From Atherix ibis (taxonomy: Eukaryota > Arthropoda > Insecta > Diptera > Athericidae), in contig OY282607.1 of the NCBI GenBank assembly GCA_958298945.1, positions 35,063,000 to 35,126,999 of the forward strand: DNA of 64,000 nt, written 5' to 3'. Shown here piece after piece: positions 46,880-58,260 of the stretch. The position numbers were made by a program, and so were the translations under genes. Within the stretch, counting starts at the first letter, position 1. Every line of letters starts with the position of its first letter. The notes below the pieces were generated by a model. It had not been told where the DNA came from and made no database searches. It was given only the letters and a program-made list of their open reading frames with translations.

Positions 46880-47472
46880 TGTAGAAATGAAACCTGTCAA
46901 ATAAAAAAAAAAAAAAAAAAAAGACTTTAAATAAACCCACAAGAAATAGTCTAATGGTGTTAAATTACAACTTCTTGGAGGCCATTCGATGCCACAATTT
47001 CTTGAAATAATCGAATCTCCAGACTTTTCCCGCAATAATTCGGTTGTCGCACGTGCTGTGTGGCACGTAGCCCCGTCCTGTTGGAACCAAATGTTGTCAA
47101 GATCAATTTTGGCCATAAAAAGTTGGTTATCATCGATGTATACCGCTCTTCATTGAGAGTAACGGTGTTACCAGCTTCATTTCGAAAGAAGCTGGGACCG
47201 ATGATTCCACCAGACCAAAAACCACACCAAACTGTCAATTTAGGTGAATGTAATGGGTGTTCATGAATAATTTGTGGATTTTCTTCGCACCAGAATCGAC
47301 AGTTTTGTTTATTTACCCTCATCGGAGAAGATGATTTTCTTAAAAAAATCGTTATCGTTTTCAAGTTGTTTTGATAATAAAATTGAATAATTTGTAAACG
47401 TTGTTCTTGCGTATATCTCTCCATGATGAAATTGTAAACATTACTGAATATAATGAAAAGACAGATCATCAC

Positions 47473-48959
47473 ATATTACAATTGGCCGAAACGTCACTTT
47501 TTGCATATGTAATTTGTCTTCTATATCATCATATGGAGCAAAATTATTTACCAAATACCGTAGCATTTTATTTTTCTATTTTTGCCCAAGCCAATATTTC
47601 AATTTATAAAAAGTTACATTTATCACATTGGCATAAATATCATCCTTTTTATAATTATTTAAAGGCAGTGTAACTAAATTTTTTTAAATGTATAAGAAAT
47701 CATATGTGTTAGTATGAAATTATTCATATTAAAAACAAAAATATTTATCTGTATTTATTAAGTTCCAGTAGAAAAATCAAATTTTACATTTTACGATAGA
47801 AAAAAAAACCCAAAGAAGAGAATTGTACGGAGACATACAAGCATTATTAATATCGTACATATATAAATGTAATTTTTGTTAAATAATAAAGGAACTGTCA
47901 TACATATTATTAATTCGTATCCTTGTACCCTGAGTATGCAGAAAAATGTTCAATCTTATAGCTTTTGTCCAGTTAAGTGTGTCTGGCGCCATGTGGATAC
48001 AAGGAAGATTTTGCTTCCCTAGCGACCAATTTATACTCATATTGAATCACGATATCAGAAAATAGGAAGAAAATTTATTGCTATCAATTTTCTATTAAAA
48101 ATAATTAAATTCTTCTAAATTTGTTGAAGTCTGTTCCTGCTTTTGTATGAACTTATATATAATATAATTCTCTTTCATACTCGTACATAATTAAATAGAG
48201 TTTTAGAATTTTATTTGTAATATTTTTTTTCTCGGCTATTTGATAACATTGAATACATCTACCAGGAGAAAAACAAAATGAATTATTTAAGGTTTTACTG
48301 TACTAGATGAAGTAGAAGAACATTATATGTCTGTTAATTTATAATTTTTTACGAAGATCAGATAGATTCAATGTTATTTACGTGCTAAAAATACTTCTAT
48401 GGACGTTTTGTTGCGGAAATGTGTGTGTTGCGCTAGCAAATTACAATTTGGCACTTGAAATTGAAAATTTCCTCGTTTCATGGGCATTTTCCGATTACTA
48501 ATTGCCATTACGTGAACGTTTTATGATTTTGGTTGGAAAATTTGAAAATTATTGATGGCAATTTATGCATAAGTGCTTTGCGTTTAGCTGGCAAAGTTTT
48601 CGATAAACTATTTCATTTATAATCATCGTTGTAAGTGTAAAACTTTGCCTATTAGGTTCAAAATATTTACCCTAGAGTAATATTCATAATAAATCGTTAT
48701 AATTTTTATTTTTAACAACTAGATTATTTAGCACGTTTTAGAATGACCATAAAATTTTTTATAATATCAATGTAACAACAATAATTAAGTATACAAACAA
48801 AATTTATTCTTAAGCAAAACATGAAAATATACTTCAACACACTTTAATATTTTTTACTTCACTGGATCTAAAAAGGGTAGAAATGTATTGTTATGATCTT
48901 ATATAGATTTAATGGATAGAGTAAAAGACTGTTTTTGTTTATTTAGAATTTTTCTTTAT
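47473..48959. other. Gene-free DNA with a complex patch
   Basis: Mostly AT-rich. 48380-48620 stands out by higher complexity and homeodomain/POU-like words (gcaaattacaattt, tttatgcataag, tttatgattttgg), so it might be a regulatory element. No coding signal. Confidence 0.35.
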
Positions 48960-49166
48960 TTAACTAAATTGTATTTCACAAATTACCTACGATCTAACTT
49001 TATACACAGATCACTCAAACAATGTTACTCGTTTACACTTTCCGACTTTATTCGTCGTTCGCTCTGTTATCGACTTTAATCAGCTGTTCCTGAATCTCTG
49101 TTCAGACTGAAATCACTCGCTAAAGAGCAGCACTCATCTTTATATTGATTGCTCTGGCGTGCTTCT

Positions 49167-49503
49167 AAAAGGGTCCATACACAGACCAACTGGTTGCCCA
49201 ACCACACCACACGTTCCAACAACTTTCAACCCATTCAAATATTTTTAGCTGTGTTCGTCGAAAACGTCAAAAATTTTGTGTTCAGAAGAAGAAACGACAT
49301 AAGGTTGTACAACTTGCCCATACACAGTACAACTTGAGCTAACAACCAATGACTCCGCCCATAAAAATCAAAATTTTTTGATTTTCTTCCAACCAACAAA
49401 CCAACCATCAAAATGGTTGGACAACTACCCCACACACGATTCAATTTGACAAGTTGACAGATAAGTTGTCCAACCAAGTTGGCTTGTGTATGGGCCCTTT
49501 AAA
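49167..49503. mobile_element. MITE of about 335 bp inside the gypsy terminal region
   Basis: The ends are inverted copies: aaagggtccatacacagacc at the left and, read from the right, aaagggcccatacacaagcc. Subterminal words such as caaccaagttgg and ggttgg/ccaacc recur on both sides. Flanks are taaa/tttaa-like, so the target duplication may be TA or TTAA, but I cannot settle this. The MITE has no coding capacity. Gypsy-like coding sequence resumes just beyond it. Confidence 0.7.
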
Positions 49504-50311
49504 TTATTCTGAAATCGAATACGCTGGAACTCTCTGGAACGGTTCTTCTAGAATGCCCCCTTCCAAGAGATACTTGTCTCGAGTATCATTCGAACCACAA
49601 TAACGGGCCAAGCGGTCGATGTGCACAATCTTCGGTGGTCCCCGCCAATTCTTCTGAATACGATATGTAATTCTATTCAACTTTGTAACAACTTGGAATG
49701 GACCATCGCAACTGGCCTGTAATTTCGGTGACTTCCCTTTACGCCGCCAAACCGAAAACCCCTTCTCAAATACATAGTTTCCCCACCGCGATCGAAACGA
49801 GTCTTCATCCTGTCACAAGCCCGTAGTCCGGCATCTCGTACCAGAGAATGAATGCTTTTCACCTTCCCTATCAAATCCAGTGCATAGTCTGCTGTATTAC
49901 ATGGTATTTCTGGTGGAGTTGCAGTAGGTAGATCTGCTGGTAGTCATAGTTCTCCTTCGAAGTTCGCACTTGCCGGTGTTACTGAGGTACTCTTTTGTAC
50001 CTCCGTCTTTCCGAGAGAAAGAACTGGGGAATATGTTGGTTCCAGTTGCTTTGATGCCGATCAACCAATTTAGCCAAATGCCGTTTAATAGTTTGATTGG
50101 GACGTTCTGCCATTCCGTTCGATTGAGGAGGATATGGGGTTGTCTGAATTCCTTGAATAGTCGATACTCAAAATTTCTGCACTAATCTCTGTGGAACTCC
50201 AAATCGTTTCAGAGGATCTACAAATCGGTAAAATACTTATTACTAGCCTGTCCGCTATTTTTAATGCCTCCTAATTAGGTATTACAAACGCCTCTGGCCA
50301 TTTCGTTTGTT

Positions 50312-52000
50312 TAGATTAATGAGGTACAGGGGGAAACCTTCAAAAGGCACTCGCCTGGAAATTTTTCTTGCCAGGCGAGTTATGCGGGATTTTTAACCTA
50401 ACCTGCACCTCTGATCTTGCTCCCGGAACGATGGTTCCCCGGCGGCACTCTTTGTAAATACTACTTCGCCGGGGCGTTCTTGTTTGATGCTACTGCTGTC
50501 CCGATGTTATGACGCCTCCCGGCCTATTCTTCGTACGTTGTGTGGAGGTCCTTGATAATGGATTCTGCGTACTCTGCAATTCTGTTCCAAGCCGATTGGC
50601 TCTTCAGCATGCACTCCACTATATTTTCTGGACTGATGGAACGGTCCAGATTTCTCTCCAGCTCTACCTGCGTCTCCTCGTAGAGGGGGCACTGGAAGAA
50701 CCCGTGTTCTGCGTCTTCGATCACATCGCGGCAATGATGACAGTTTGGGGAGACAGTTCTCTTGAATCTGTGCAAGTATGCCCGAAAGCATCCATGCCCA
50801 GTCAAGAGTTGGGTGATGTAATTTCCGACTTCCCCGTGCAGGCGAGTGACCCATTTGGTAACATGTGGGATCAGCCGATGAGTCCACCGACCCTTCGTCG
50901 AGTTGTCCCATCTCTCTTGCCAGAGGCGAAGACTCTCGGGTCTCTCCTCTTCACAGAGGACCTTTCGCCGCTCTTCCTTCTTCCTACGATGTTGACCGCA
51001 TCGTGTGATACCGTTCGGTATGCTGACGCCACTCTGATCGCTGAGAGCCGCTGGACTGATGTCATTGTCTTGCGGTATGTTGCTAGCTCTAGCGATTTCG
51101 CCCACACTGGTGCTCCGTATAGCAGGACGGAGGTAAGCACAGTTGCCAGTAGTCGCCTTCGGATTTGCCTGGGGCCTCCGATATTGGGCATTATCCGCGA
51201 AAGTGCGCCCTGTACTGCTAATGCCTTCCTGCTGACGCTGGAGATGTGCTCCTTGTAGTTGAGTCTGGCATCCAAGACCACTCCTAGATACCGGATGTAG
51301 GGTAGCGAGCGGATGTCGTGATCGCCTACTCTTATGGTGATGGTCTCCATTTTCTTCCGGCTACTCACAAGGAGTGCCTCGGTCTTATGTTCCGCCAAAG
51401 ACAGGTCTGCCGATGTCATCCACTATCTTATGCTCCGGATGGTGGTAGAGAATGTGGCTTCCAGTTCCTCCAGGTGTTTGGCTACAAGGACAACGGCTAC
51501 GTCGTCCGCGAAAGCCACGAGTGTTGTGTTCGTCGATAATTCCAGATGGAGTAGGCCGTCGTACATGACGTTCCACAAGAGTGGCCTCAGGACAGAGCCC
51601 TGAGGTACCCCTCCCGTGACTCCATACTCCGCTGGTACATCCTCGGTCTCGTATTGCAGTAGTCGATTACTGAAGTATGATCTGACCACCATCCGTAGGT
51701 AGTAGGGCACCCCCATGTTCTCAAGAGCGTCCAAGATTCGATCCCAGCGGGCCGAGTTAAACGCGTTCTTGATGTTCAGGGTGACAATGAGGCAATACTT
51801 TTTAGAACCGCCTTTCCATCTCTTTCCTGAGATGGCTTCCTTTGCAATGTTCGTGACGAGTTCCAACGCGTCGATGGTCGATCTCCCCTTCCCGAATCCG
51901 AATTGAAATTCAGAAAGTTGAGAATCGACGTATTGCTCCAATCTGTCGGCCACTATCCGCTCCAAGTCCTTCCCGTCCGACTCCAGCATGCAAAGTGGAT
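50312..52000 (-). mobile_element. R1-like LINE, 5'-truncated, inserted in the gypsy integrase
   Basis: On the minus strand from about 52000: PLCMLESDGKDLERIVADRL (RT block 1-2), SEFQFGFGKGRSTIDA, CLIVTLNIKNAFNSARW, GVTGGVPQGSVLRPLLWN (G-x-P-Q-G-S), FADDVAVV (catalytic F-A-D-D), YIRYLGVVLDARLNYKEH and LLYGAPVW. After frame changes come WTHRLIPHV, YLHRFKR, CHHCRDVIEDAEHGFFQCPLY (zinc knuckle) and a stop at 50524. A 3' untranslated part of about 210 bases with two GC-rich hairpins (50349-50380, 50437-50474) follows. Only about three frame disruptions are seen, so it is younger than its gypsy host. The 5' end, including endonuclease, is missing. Confidence 0.88.
50349..50380 (-). repeat. Hairpin in the LINE 3' untranslated region
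   Basis: Arms actcgcctgg (50349-50358) and ccaggcgagt (50371-50380) pair perfectly over 10 bp with a 12-base loop. A second stem, ccccggcg/cgccgggg, lies at 50437-50444 and 50467-50474. Such 3' structures are commonly used by LINE reverse transcriptases to select their template. The role here is inferred. Confidence 0.7.
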
Positions 52001-52678
52001 GTGTATGTGTATACTACACATACACATATGTACCGCTTTCCGTAGTAGGGAAGGGTCCCGCTACTTTCAGCACTACGTTTTCCCATGAAGCACCGACATT
52101 GTAAAGTTTCATCCCACCCCCGCTTCTTTTCTTTGGTTCTTTTACAGACATGCAGCTCATGCACTTGCGGCACTAATCTTCGACAATATTACGGCAGTTA
52201 ATCCAATAAAATCTCCGACGAATTTTTAAGATATTTGTCTTTACTCCAAAATGTCCTCCAGAAATACTATCGTGGACCACTCGTTTTTCTGATTCTAGCT
52301 GTGCGGGGTTACTAGCTCAATGCGCAACTGCTAGTGTCCCATTCTTAGTATTTGGTACTTTTGTATCCAGGCAGTTTGATCTACTGTAGCCCAGTTTTCT
52401 CCATTGATATCATCTTAAATCCGACCGGCGGCCATTTAAACTTACACCAAAATCCTCGACTATAATTGCTTTAACCTGATGCGTTCTCGGATCCTGATGA
52501 ACTGCCTCTAACTCTAACACATGAGCCAAGGCATTTTTCAAGGTGGTATGACGTTCCAATCATACAGCCATGCTGACTATAAAATTCGTCATTACACCAA
52601 ATGCTTGGACCAGCAAGTAATCGATGAAAGAAGTTGATGTGGACTGATACGCCTTCCGCATCAATTTCTTAATTTCCA

Positions 52679-53053
52679 TTGCCCACTGTTGGAGGCTTTC
52701 ATTATAAAGCTGAATCTGATCTTTTAGATGTGCTCAGAAGACATGGTCTAGATGACTCTCTCCGTAGCATGATTAACAAGAAGTATGAAATTATAAATAA
52801 TCAAAGAAAAATTATCAAAATTTTTAAAATTAACTGGGAGAACCCTTACAGAAAAGGCAAATGGCAAATGAAAATGGAGATCGCTTTTATCAATAAACTT
52901 TTTCAACACCATTTCCCATCCACATCATCTTCAATCCCAAAACACGACCTCTGTCATGATGGTATCCTCTGTAATGAGCTGGCAGTAGAGGTTCTGCTTC
53001 ATCCTATTTCCACTGAAATTTCAAACTTTCTGCATATACTTAACAAATGCTAA
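52679..53053 (+). CDS. Unrecognised open frame, possibly part of a mobile element
   Basis: A 124-codon frame of normal amino acid composition, containing LLDVLRRHGLDDSLRSM, KINWENPYRKGKWQMKM and NELAVEVLLHPISTEI. It begins beside the gypsy Gag piece on the opposite strand. About 40 bases after its stop, a second open stretch (53085-53240) starts after an acceptor-like acaaacag and reads EPTVEDFLPYISQT and FGSSISSTLATNL. The two could be exons of one decayed or real gene. I do not recognise the family. The first ATG is not certain and no promoter is visible. Confidence 0.3.
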   Translation: MPTVGGFHYKAESDLLDVLRRHGLDDSLRSMINKKYEIINNQRKIIKIFKINWENPYRKGKWQMKMEIAFINKLFQHHFPSTSSSIPKHDLCHDGILCNELAVEVLLHPISTEISNFLHILNKC

Positions 53054-53299
53054 TTAATATCTTTATTCATGTATATACAAACAGACTGAACCAACTGTGG
53101 AAGATTTCTTGCCATACATTAGCCAAACATCGGAAAACCAGTCTAATCAACAATTATTCGCAGAATTCGGATCGAGCATAAGTTCCACTTTGGCAACCAA
53201 TCTCATCCATAATAACATTCCTGTGATAATGCCAACCCACACGTAATATAAAGCCGCCAAATGGCTTCATGGTTGTTGCGCTACAGAAAAACATACAAA

Positions 53300-56200
53300 C
53301 AAACAAAACTATTTAAAAAAAAAAAAAACTGCTTTTTTAAGAGCTAACCAAAATTTGCTTATCAATGAGCTTGAAAAGTATTAATGTTAAAGTATGTGTA
53401 TTATCCTTAAAAATTATTATCCTTTCATATTTAAGAAAAACAAAAATTCTTATAAAAAAAACCAAACAAAAATAATCGGATATCCGGTTTATCAACATTA
53501 TTTATTGATATCAACAAAATTAACTGACAATATTTGCATCCAGCAATATCTGAAAATTTGCAGCAAAAATACATGAAAATCGAAATTTTACACCACGCGC
53601 ACAGTTTTCTCTGAAAATACGATAGAAAGTAAAAATACATGTAACTTGTCTACTCTTCTTTGAAATTTGTTCTTAGCCTTAAAAAAGGCTAATTTTTTTT
53701 CAGAATGTTATTGGAAAATATTGGGCAAATTTTCTAGGTTATATTTGAATATCATCACAGGATAAAAAGGACATTTTTTTAAAAATTAAAGTAGATTTTA
53801 TGAAAATTTTTACATTTTTTTAAAAATGTTTCGTACGATTTTTTTAAAAGTATATGAAATATTGTTTTTGATAGATATTTTGTTTGTTTTTTAATATTTT
53901 TAATTGTATTTTTCTGAAATGCACTAATTTATAGAGACGCATAGGAAATCATTTTATTATTTTGACTATTTAAGTTTATATTCTTATTCATATTTTTACT
54001 ATTATTACCACTATTCCTATGTTCATTATTATTATTCTTAAATAATTTTTTCTCTTTTTTATTATAAAATAAATTATTAAAATTTAAATAAGAATATTTT
54101 ATGTGAAATTTATTTTATATCGTTTTAATTGAATTTATTTGGACGAATTTTGACTTTTCATATTTTGTATTTGTACTTAGATGAATGTTATTATTTCTAT
54201 TACGGTCTTATATAAGTTTCTGGTTTATATTTTTTAATCATCATATAAATAAATATTATAATTTATCTTCGCAATTATCATTGAAAAAAAGTATTTTTAT
54301 TAAATTATTGTTCCTTAAAATAATCTTATATAACTAAAGAATATTGAAGTAAACTCGACGAATCATAGTGGATAAATCTACATTTGAATTGGGCAATTAA
54401 TTATTCATATACGAGAATATACTCATATTACTTTGAGAGTAATTAAACATTACATTTCTAATTATTTATTTATTTCTATTCATATATATATATTCTTAAT
54501 TATAAATTCCATCATAAGCAAAAAAAAAAACAATTTCTGTGCGTTAATGTAGTAGGCAAGAAAATCACCAACTTTTGAAAAAGTACGTAATATAAGGTGA
54601 GGGAAAATCTTATTTCTGCCTTCAGATTTTTCCAGTAATTCTGCATTAAATATTGCTACATTTTTTGTTTATATATTTTTCTTGCTGTATTATTTTCGTA
54701 ATAATACATCCAATAAACTTTATCAAGATATCAGTCCAAATCACCAAATACAGTACAAACTCAGATCTACTCAACTTTTATGTTAAGAAGCATCATTACA
54801 TCAGTTTTGAAGATTTACTTTTAGTTTTTGTTTCAGGTTTTCGTATATTTATGTTTTCGATAATAAAATGCTACACTTAATCCTACCCAGAGTGGCGAAA
54901 AGATACTTGAAGAAAGGATAAGCTATGATTTACTAAGGCTTACACTCTCATATTAGCTATTCGCACCTTATGCGGTTTACGAGAAGCTATCTGCGAAGCT
55001 TTAATACACAATTTTGCCAAAATATAGGTACACAAGCAAAAAAAAATTTCAATTAGTTCAACATTTTCTAATTTTATTGTTTTAAACAAATTTTATTGCG
55101 AAAACTTTACTTTGCATAATTAATTAATTTGGTTAAGGATATATTTGCTGTAAAAATACACTGATTGAGTTAATCACCAATTAGAAGGAGTATGTAATCA
55201 ATAAAATAGACAAAATCAAACAAAGTTATAAATCTGAAAACTAATAATATAATTTTTGCCATTTTATTTTTAAAAAAAATAATTTCAAATGTAAAAAAAT
55301 TTAAAGAGTATATGAAAACCTTGAAAAAATTTATTGTTTGAATGACTTGCTAACAAAATCAACGGAAAAAATATTTTAATAAAAAAACTATTTCGAATTT
55401 AATTTTATTGGTAGTCTAATAATTTTGGTAATAGTATACAAAAACTTCTATTTACAAAATATATTTCCAGTAAGATATTTTGCATTTTCCTTGAAATTTC
55501 CATTCTAAATAGAAATGGAAAAAGTGTAAAAAGTAAAGAAATTTTCAACAAAAACTTAGAAATTTATTGATATTAATATTCAACCATTTGCATAATTATG
55601 TTTACATTTGACAAAAAATTCATTTCTTATGAAAAAATAGAAAAATAACGTATTATTTATGAAAATAAATTTGCATCATGAAATTTACAAGTTTCGAGGT
55701 GGGAATGAATATTTTGTTGAAAGCTTTACTATAAGTAACATTTCATAAATAGTCATCGTTTCAAGAAAAGTTATATGGTACATAGTAAATGTATTTTAAC
55801 TTTCCGAATAAGCAGAAAATCCTTATTGGACGTCTCATCAATTTTTACTGACAAAACTGTCGATTTCACTCTTAAACGCGCTTGAATATCTTCTCTAAAA
55901 TAGCTTTGCTAACATTTAAGGACATTTCTTGTACTGTCAATTTACATGGTACAGATATTTTTCTCTATTACAAAATTGGAAGCTTTTTTTATTAGTTGAG
56001 CACAAATTTAAATGCTGTAACCGATACAGTTGCGTTAAAACTTCGCAGTCTACTTTAAAGTTCTAAATTATTCTCCTCCAATTCGGATAATGTTTGAACG
56101 CATGGGCATATAATCTCGATAGGCGTTAAAAGCTGTGCTTCAGCTTATATTTATAAAATCAACAAAATAAAATTCATTTTCATTCGACTTGCAGATGCGG

Positions 56201-57480
56201 TTCGAAAAGTAATAAAAAAACAATTTTTTTTTAAATTTATGAAGAGTTATTAATGCGACAAAAATCTATTTTAATTAAAACCAAATCTATTTATTTAATT
56301 TGAAAAATATGAATTGCTTTTCTATAAGAAATAAAAACAAAAGAAATTAACCAATATAAAATATATACAATAAATAAATCTTTGTAAACAATATAAAAAT
56401 ATAAGGTATATACTTTTATTTATAGATACACGTATTCTATATAAAATGTTTTAGTTCAAGTTAAAAAGAAACCAACAACGTAATGGGATGGAGAAAAAAA
56501 TATTAAGCTTCACTATAGCATAACATTCCCAGGCCAGGATTTTCCAGGCTAACGAATTAAAGTATTTTCTAGTTACAGAAAAACAATACCAGAAGGTAAT
56601 TCTATTGCTATACAAGGGATGGGGTAATATGAATGGACAATGTTCGTAAGTTTGAAGTTGTTCGTTCTACTCAAATATGTATCCTTAGCCTAGAAGTGCT
56701 ATGATACAAATATCAAACTTTACTGATAATAATAACAAAATGTAAGCAAATGCCTGGGCTATGTAATATATTCTAAGAACGTACATTTAAAGAGTGATAA
56801 TATTGATGGGAAACAGAGCTTCTCAACCTAGGATTTATAAACAGAACGTACATAGATTTTGTTCTAGAAAGCGATCAAAATTAATCGAAAATACTACTTT
56901 TTTTTATTATATATAAATTATTATAAATTTTATTATTACATTTTTTTTTTATCTATTTAATTATTATAAAATTTGAGCAGTGTCTAAATGAAATTAAAAA
57001 TTACTACTTTATTAAAATTTCATGTTTGAAATTTCTAAATTTATATAATTAAAATAATTAAAAACTTACCAATAAATTTGATAAAAACCTATTTTTTGAA
57101 TTGAATTTTTTTTAATAGGCTATGTTAAGTTAAAAAAAAGTACTAAAAGAAATTTTGAATGTTCTTAATTTTAGTTTGTTTTCTATAATTTCTATATTTA
57201 AATACCCAATTATAATTCACAAATTAACAATGAACTAATTTGTTAAATTTAGAAAAAATTCAATATATTTGTAAATATTTTGAGGTAAAAAAAATTCTGA
57301 AAATCGCTGGTGTCTATTGATGCATAATTGAGAGGCAAAAGAGCCCCAAATTATATAATGTAACGAAGAGCAAATCAGCATACGTAACTTCTTAACAAAA
57401 TCATCACGAACCATTTATGGCTAAGAGGGAAGGAAAATGTACTATTGTACTTCATATAATAATACAATGGAGATTATTGG
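53300..57480. other. Long AT-rich region, nothing recognised
   Basis: No coding exon, RNA gene or transposon could be supported on either strand. The composition is extremely AT-rich with homopolymer runs. Confidence 0.5.
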
Positions 57481-58260
57481 AAGCTTTAACGCAATGGGTA
57501 CAGACGATCATGTAACAGCATGAACGCTCCCTGGTATAATCCCAATGATTGGCGCAGCTCTAATGCGATTGGGCAAAGCAGCAGTGTTTTTTGAATAACT
57601 TCAAAGTCAATTTCCATCAAAGGAGAAATGACGATGCAAAGCAGCTTAGAAAGCTTCCAAGATGAAAAATCGTCTGTGTATCCATAATATTTACTATGCT
57701 TTGAAGAATACTGACGATGATGCCATTGAAAACAATCGGAGTACTTCCACAACGCACAATAATTTGCAAATTTCAAAAGTAACGCAGCGTTATAATGCTT
57801 ATTGTGTTCAATATTGCATTACGCAGTCACGCATAAAGTAGAGTGAATTCGGTATTTTGGAGAGATTAAAAAGCTCTCCCAGAAGCATCACACACAAATT
57901 CTTTCGAGATAAACTGAAACATAACAACAACAAGAACTATTCTCATCTATAAAGAGAAATACTCTCGAAATTTTACGGTATCACCTGGAAAAAAAAGCTT
58001 GACGTCGAAGTTGAAATGAAGCAGAAGACAAATGATAACGGAAGAAGAGGAAGAAAAACATGCAGCTTTTCCCAGCTTCATTGAGTTTACACAGAAAATA
58101 ACAGGAGGAAAAAGGCGGAAAAAAACATGAGAAAATTTTCCTGTGGAAAACTCGGTCATCTTTTGATAGCAGGCAGTCTTCTGACGGTCGCCTCTGAGTA
58201 AAGTTCGATGGAAAAGAAAATCTTTTTTTGTGTTTCGCGGGCGCGTTATAATTTTTTGAA
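57480..58260. other. Higher-complexity block of unknown nature
   Basis: This block is clearly less AT-rich than its surroundings. The minus strand has a 96-codon frame (57486-57776) with CPIALELRQSLGLYQGAF, without similarity to proteins I know. 57990-58250 is purine-rich on the plus strand and ends with cgcgggcgcgtt. It could be an untranslated exon with promoter of a gene whose coding part is outside the window, or an old repeat. Confidence 0.3.

Larger units (their letters stand above)
46077..46919 (+). mobile_element. Composite 5S-rRNA/tRNA-headed, LINE-derived element
   Basis: Order on the plus strand: 5S rRNA-like head (46090-46202); a tRNA-type T-arm with B box (46209-46227); about 130 bp of leader; the N-terminal half of an apurinic-like endonuclease of a LINE (46364 to about 46810); an abrupt change to a 3' tail; and a poly(A) of about 18 (46903-46922). 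The host mariner continues directly on both sides. The word aaagac occurs at 46071 and 46920, a possible but poly(A)-confounded target duplication. The reverse transcriptase is missing, so it depends on an autonomous partner. It is either an internally deleted LINE with a composite Pol III head or a SINE-like family. Confidence 0.8.
45890..47427 (-). mobile_element. DD41D (rosa-like) mariner split by a younger insertion
   Basis: The minus-strand transposase starts at 47427 (MERYTQEQRLQIIQFYYQN). It skips the helix-turn-helix region by an internal deletion to VNKQNCRFWCEENPQ, then reads LTVWCGFWSGGIIGPSFF, FQQDGATCHTA and WPPRSCNLTPLDYFLWVYLKS. 41 residues lie between the second D and the last D, hence DD41D. 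At that point (46926) it is interrupted by the composite 5S/LINE element (46077-46919). It resumes at 46076 downwards with SKKPDSLQALEVNIERAIHD and LVEKVLEN, ending at about 45890. Frameshifts and a W-to-stop change make it inactive. Confidence 0.88.
48960..52690 (-). mobile_element. Ty3/gypsy retrotransposon relic, nested and internally deleted
   Basis: Read on the minus strand. About 52690-52480 is a Gag-like piece (WAMEIKKLMRKAYQS and HVLELEAVHQDPRTHQ). About 52310-52130 is the integrase zinc finger (HDSISGGHFGVKTN, RRRFYW, WCRKCMSC). 52110-52015 leads to the first catalytic region (AGPFPTTESGT). After the LINE insertion, 50311-50020 continues with TKWPEAFVIPN, FGVPQRL, PYPPQSNGMAERPNQ and LVDRHQSNWNQHIP. 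49790-49530 is the integrase C-terminal GPF domain (GPFQVVTKLNRITYRIQ, PPKIVHIDRLARY). 48960-49600 outside this should be the LTR or its remains. Protease and RT are missing. Many stops; not functional. Confidence 0.8.

Noticed and set aside
50509..51539. Plus-strand frames over the R1-like LINE
   Set aside because: They are antisense shadows of the reverse transcriptase gene on the minus strand.
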